Source: Chelonoidis abingdonii (lineage: Eukaryota; Chordata; Testudines; Testudinidae). Taken from it: a stretch of 64,000 bases of DNA. Below the pieces are notes generated by a model. It was not told where the DNA came from and ran no database searches. It worked only from the letters and a program-made list of their open reading frames with translations. The position numbers were made by a program, and so were the translations under genes. Shown here piece after piece: positions 59,543 to 64,000 of this stretch. The first letter of the stretch is position 1; each line of letters opens with the position of its first letter. Where the stretch lies: the NCBI RefSeq assembly GCF_003597395.2, contig NC_133778.1, forward strand, positions 26,154,062 through 26,218,061. Direction: 5' to 3'.

Positions 59543-60990
59543 CCAGAAGAAGTAAATGAAAAAGCTATTAGCTGCGCAAAATTCTTGCACAGAACATTCC
59601 AGATTACTTGATCTTACCCTTGGATTTGGGTTCAACTTATGTGATTCTTAGCCTCTGTTCATGAAAGCTAGGCTAACATAATCCTGAGGTTCTTCAAAGA
59701 TGTCCAGTATTCCTGTGTCTTTGTGTGCTCCACCTGCAATACATTCTTGAGCATGGTTTGGGGTCAGAGATTGCAAGGAAAGAAAATGCTAGTGGGACTG
59801 GCCATGGGTGTGGCCTCTCCAGCAAGTTCAAGTTCAGCCAAATCAAACCTCTATGCAATTCTGGTTTTCTTATATCCCCTGAAAAGTAAACTGTGGTTTT
59901 AGTTTGTGAATTGAAACCTAACATTTCATTCTCCCCAGAAGTGGCTGCATTTCAGCAGTGGCTGAAGTAATTGTTAAATATTTCTTACTACCCCATGTGG
60001 TTATGTGAGTCTTTTAATGACTCTCTCCATGTAAAGAGTTTTGACATGCTTGTAGGTTAAGTGTTACACAAATGAAAATTAACAAGTTTAGAGATGGTCC
60101 ACACCATAAAAAATCTGATTTGGTTTTCAGCCTTCCAAAGGCTTCCAAAATTGGGATTTATTTAGATATATATCTTGATTCAGGTTGAGTTCTAATTTTT
60201 ATTTGTACTTTATTCTAAAAAGTCTGGTCCATGTTTTCACTGCCAGAATAATTCAGTTACTCTCTCAAAGCCCATTCCTGCATTCAGCCTCTTCTAGTTC
60301 AGTTTTATGTAACATAAAACCATCAGTTTGTCTTTGTAAGATAATACATAATATCCAGACATATCAGCAATGGCTGAAATAGAATCCTGTAGGATATTTG
60401 TCTATATTTCTAGCACTCTTATACATGCCTCCAATTCTCAAATTTTAGAACTAAGCTACATGCTAATTATCTTTTCCTATTATTTTTCATCCTTCTCTAT
60501 GGCATTAAAATAACCTCCATTGTTATTCAAATGGTTAGTCACTCTATTCAGTTAAAGCTGCAAGAATATGTAAGACGTTCACTTCTCTAGCTGAGGTTTC
60601 CATAACCTGTGCAGCTCTAATTAGTAGGAGTTGTATGTCTTTAAATTCCCTATGTGGCATTAACTTCCTGTTTATTCAATTTAAAATTCATGCTGGTCAG
60701 TAATCAAAACAATGTAAATCTCTTTTTGAAATAGTAAAAATCTTCTTCTATGATGAGGGATGAAAGGCTGCAAGCAAAATCTTGGGATGATCTCATTCTT
60801 TTCAACTACTGTGTTTTTAGGCTGGTTTGATGCATTGTCCTCATACACGGAAGCCCAAATGTATTTTGATGGTGTATGTGTAAATGTGATTTTTAAGTCC
60901 TTGTGGTTTACTTTCATTTTTTGCACAGGTTATAAGAAAGAGGCAAAAACTAAAATAATAATACCACCTACGGAGCCCTACCCTGAACCT
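59543..60990. other. Non-coding stretch, nothing recognised
   Basis: AT-rich. The 139-codon frame at 60760-61179 extends over the 26-bp tandem repeat and shows no domain. Confidence 0.5.
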
Positions 60991-61042
60991 TCATTTTTTC
61001 CCCACAGAGGAACCATTCATTTTTTCCCCACAGAAGAACCAT
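60991..61042. repeat. 26-bp tandem duplication
   Basis: Two adjacent copies of a 26-base unit (60991-61016 and 61017-61042) differ at one position (GAGGAACC versus GAAGAACC). The near identity suggests a recent local duplication. Confidence 0.92.
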
Positions 61043-61650
61043 TAAAGTTCATTAGAAATCAGTTGGTCATGATTCAAGGACTGGTTTGCCTTTGTCATTC
61101 ATTGACAGAATTAACATCATTAAAATGTTTATCTGTTTGCTCTGAATGCTATCAGTTCCCTTATACAAAATTATTTTGAGTGAGAGAGATGCAATGGCAT
61201 TTACGTTTTTGTGAAAAAGTATATTTCTCTGGTTTAGTTTTATAGTGCTTCATTGATATATCAAGGGTGGGTTCCTTCCTCCTAACTTTCCCCTTGGGAA
61301 TCTTAGATCAGGCTAATTCATTGTTTGTGCAACAAGATCTGACTGCTTAGGTTAATATCAAAGATAATTCTATGAAAGGAACGAGTTGGCAAGTTTACTG
61401 CACTGTAGAGCAAAGGGAGTCTCAGAGGTTCTGATATATATAGTTGACGTTTGGAGGTGATGGTTTGTAAATAGCCTAAATAGAATGTTCAATGATCTGA
61501 ATTTGTTCCTTTGTACAATAATCCTGGTTTCCCACATTTGTTTTGTGGTAAAGATTTAGGATGGTTTTTCACACACAGGGACAAATTCTGCTCTTACTTG
61601 TACTCTAAACAACTTCTATGAACTGAGAGCCAGAGGAGTGGGTTGTGACT

Positions 61651-61750
61651 ATGTACCTGGCCCTCTGCACCAGAATTATTCCCCAGTGAAGTGGTACAGC
61701 TGCTTTGCTGTCACTTTGTGCTGCTATAGCTGGCACAAATGTGTTCAAAG
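61651..61750 (+). repeat. Locally duplicated block, copy 1
   Basis: 'tgtacctggccctctgcaccagaattattc', 'tgctttgctgtcactttgtgctgct' and 'ctggcacaaatgtg' recur in the same order and orientation about 310 bp downstream (61959-62060). Confidence 0.75.
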
Positions 61751-61958
61751 AGTGACTATTAATTTAACCCTTCGTGTTCTCCTAGAGCTCAGACACAAGT
61801 GCTGCTGTGAAATGGCAATTTTGACATGCATTCGGGCTTCTTGCAATCCAGAACTCTGGATGAGATCTTGCTCTGAAGAGTAAGTCATGCCCAATGAAGC
61901 ACATGTTGCTACTGCTATTGCAGTGAATATCTAAAGGCAGAATTAAACCTTTGGGGAC

Positions 61959-62060
61959 TGTGTACCTGGCAGGAAAGGCCCTCTGCACCAAAATTATTCT
62001 CCACAGGGGTTATGCCCTGCTTTGCAATCACTTTGTGCTGCTGTATCTGGCACAAAAGTG
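61959..62060 (+). repeat. Locally duplicated block, copy 2
   Basis: Second copy of the block at 61651-61750, with a 9-base insertion (CAGGAAAGG region) after 'tgtacctgg' and several substitutions. An old duplication or two copies of an unnamed repeat. Confidence 0.75.
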
Positions 62061-64000
62061 GTCACAGGTGCTCTTCTACTTTGTATCCAGGCAGTCCCAG
62101 GACTTCATTATAAAAAACAATCAACCCTCAATGATTTACATATTACTATTAGGTGCATTAATATATTATTCAGAGAAAAATCACATCAGAGGAGGACTTT
62201 GTAGTACCAGCAGAGAAATAGATAGGCACTCTGGAATGTCTCAAGTTCTATATTTTTCTATAATGAGGTTAACGTATTTTTAAACTCCATCATTTAAGAC
62301 AATTACATTAACTAGATTTCACAAGATTAATCCTAATGTTAGTGAGAGGTGTGGACAGGCAAATTGCTCACAGTGTACTTTACATTTATGAAAACAGTCT
62401 AAGGTACTACCTCTCATTAAAGATTTGATAGACTGTTTCAAAGAGGATGAATATGCTGGTATCGCTCTCATTACAGATTGTAAATGCCTCAAGGAACTGT
62501 CTAATGTGTCCATTCTGTTAAGAGCTTAGTATTTGTGGGTGTTATAAAATAATGGTAACTTGTGTTTTTAGAGAGATGGATATGGAGTTAAATTCTAATA
62601 AAAAGACATTGGGGTTTTTGAGCACTGTTTAGGGACAGGATAGACATAAAAAGTGTGTGTGAATGGAGGCGTTTTAGGAGCCAAGTTAAAAAGACTAGTA
62701 AAATTCTGTTTTACAATTTATAAGAGGACTAAGGCAAAATGGCATTCTCTAATGGGTGTGTGTGATCCCCTTTTCCATTGCTGAGCTCACCACTCTGGTG
62801 TGGCAGCAGAGCCTAGTGCTAGGACCTAAACAGAGCTACCTTCTTTGTGAAGTCTCTCGTCCTCTCTTTTTCTTTAAGCCTGCTATTACTTGCTTTTCCT
62901 GGAATGCTTTCTGTTGCTGACTTGCAAAACAGAAACTGCCACACACGGTAAATTCTTCTCCCTACTAAGCTTCTGGCCTGAAATGGACCGTCACTCAGAG
63001 TAGTCACAACAGCTCGTGATGTAGAGGAGGGTGCAGGGAGAAAAAAGTGGGAAATAATGGTACAACATACTGGAGAAGAGAGAAAAGCTTTGACTTTCTA
63101 TAACTAATAGAACCAGGACAGAGACTAAGGATTCTGAAGGACATCTTAGGTGGCTAACTGCCCCTGTAGGGCTTAAATCCAATATATAGGTACTATGACC
63201 ATTCACAAAACCTCAGCATTTTAATGCCAGAGCCTGACTTCCCATTCCAGTGTCTGTAAATAAGCTAATATACTCTCTGCATGGCTAATGCCAAGATTGT
63301 AAAAAGTGATTCATGTGTTTAGGTGTCCAGTTCCAAAAAGTGTTGAACATCTACCCTCTGAAAATCAGGCTCCTTTGAGCCATTCTAACCTAGGTACTGA
63401 AAAACCGAAGTACCCAAACTCAACAGTCACTTTTGGAAATCTTGGCTTGAATTTTTTCTTTATCTGAAAAGACAAAGAAATTATCCCTGGTATGAAATGT
63501 TGCTGTTTAAATAAATAAAAAATAATAGCTATAGAGTTTGCAGGAAATGTTTATTATGTGTTTGGTCTTTCTTCCAACAAGCTGTCGGAATTGTATAAAT
63601 CTATGTAGGCTGGTGAGCATAAATTGTGTTGTAGTATCTTGTAGTCTTACCTTCATGTGCTAAGAATATCTGCATTAGTGAATTTAAAACTGCACAGATT
63701 TCAATTTTATTCCACAGAATGCAGCATACTGAGAACTTATCTGTTTTATTGTTTGCTCTGAATTATTTTAAAATCATAATTATGACTTTGAATTAGAAAA
63801 GATGTCTGACTACTTGCTCAGAAAGATTGTTTTTTTTTCTGCTGTATAATCACAGGTCATGAAAGACAAAAGGAGACAAAAGACAAAGTAATAACAAGGA
63901 GATAATCCAACCACAAATTATGTATAATTGAGCTTAATGTTTGATACTATATCTAAACATATGAGGATCTGAACACCAGCTTTCTTTCAAATTTAATTTC
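62061..64000. other. Non-coding stretch, nothing recognised
   Basis: AT-rich DNA with no recognised exon, RNA gene or transposon up to the end of the window. Confidence 0.5.

Noticed and set aside
60760..61179. 139-codon plus-strand frame as a gene or exon
   Set aside because: No recognisable domain, no splice context, and it spans an out-of-frame 26-bp tandem repeat.
1..64000. CRISPR arrays, operons, prophage or bacterial genes
   Set aside because: The window has eukaryotic interspersed repeats throughout. The simple tandem repeats lack spacers, and no bacterial-type gene is present.

Overview
This is nuclear DNA of a vertebrate, most likely a turtle (Cryptodira). The sequence is AT-rich, has no operons and no dense genes, and consists mainly of interspersed repeats of several ages. 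The turtle assignment is an inference from recalled repeat families: tRNA-derived SINEs with the turtle-type body, CR1 LINEs of the reptile type, abundant MIR-like SINEs, Penelope-like elements, and LTR and hAT/MITE families common in turtle assemblies. No search was run.

No host protein-coding exon, tRNA, rRNA or known ncRNA gene could be supported. Nearly all open frames are short chance frames. The ones that can be recognised belong to transposable elements: CR1 endonuclease/reverse transcriptase, Penelope-like reverse transcriptase with GIY-YIG endonuclease, and two decayed hAT transposases. The window looks like intergenic or long-intron DNA.

Layout. 1-9.4 kb: mostly unique AT-rich DNA with a CR1 tail, a MIR, one LTR (3722-4383) and one LTR-like block (6334-7251). 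9.4-21.5 kb: two solo LTRs of one family (9466-10380 and 20664-21514), a CR1 broken by an unclassified 419-bp insertion, several MIRs and old amniote repeats, and a 1.08-kb element with hAT-like ends (17617-18695) that carries a CR1 piece and a small MITE. 23.2-26.2 kb: an LTR-like element interrupted by a second LTR with a 5-bp duplication, then a Penelope-like fragment. 30-36.4 kb: two hAT transposase relics facing each other, then a GC-rich 867-bp hAT-type non-autonomous element beside the start of the second one. 38.7-42 kb: a Penelope-like element with a MITE inside it, a CR1 relic, another hAT-type MITE and two adjacent tRNA-derived SINEs. 47-51.5 kb: a long CR1 LINE split by a solo LTR and by a second, unidentified insertion. 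54.6-59.5 kb: a LINE tail, a fourth copy of the main LTR family, a different solo LTR (57064-57731) and two MITE copies. 62-64 kb: nothing recognised.

The strongest content is structural. Six LTR insertions can be bounded to the base by TG...CA ends plus exact 5-bp target duplications, and four hAT-type insertions by inverted ends plus 8-bp duplications (one exact, three with 7 of 8 matching). Nesting gives a relative order of insertion. No novel functional system was found; the least explained items are the 419-bp insertion at 12528-12946, the ~870-bp insertion near 49076-49944 and the twin hAT relics.
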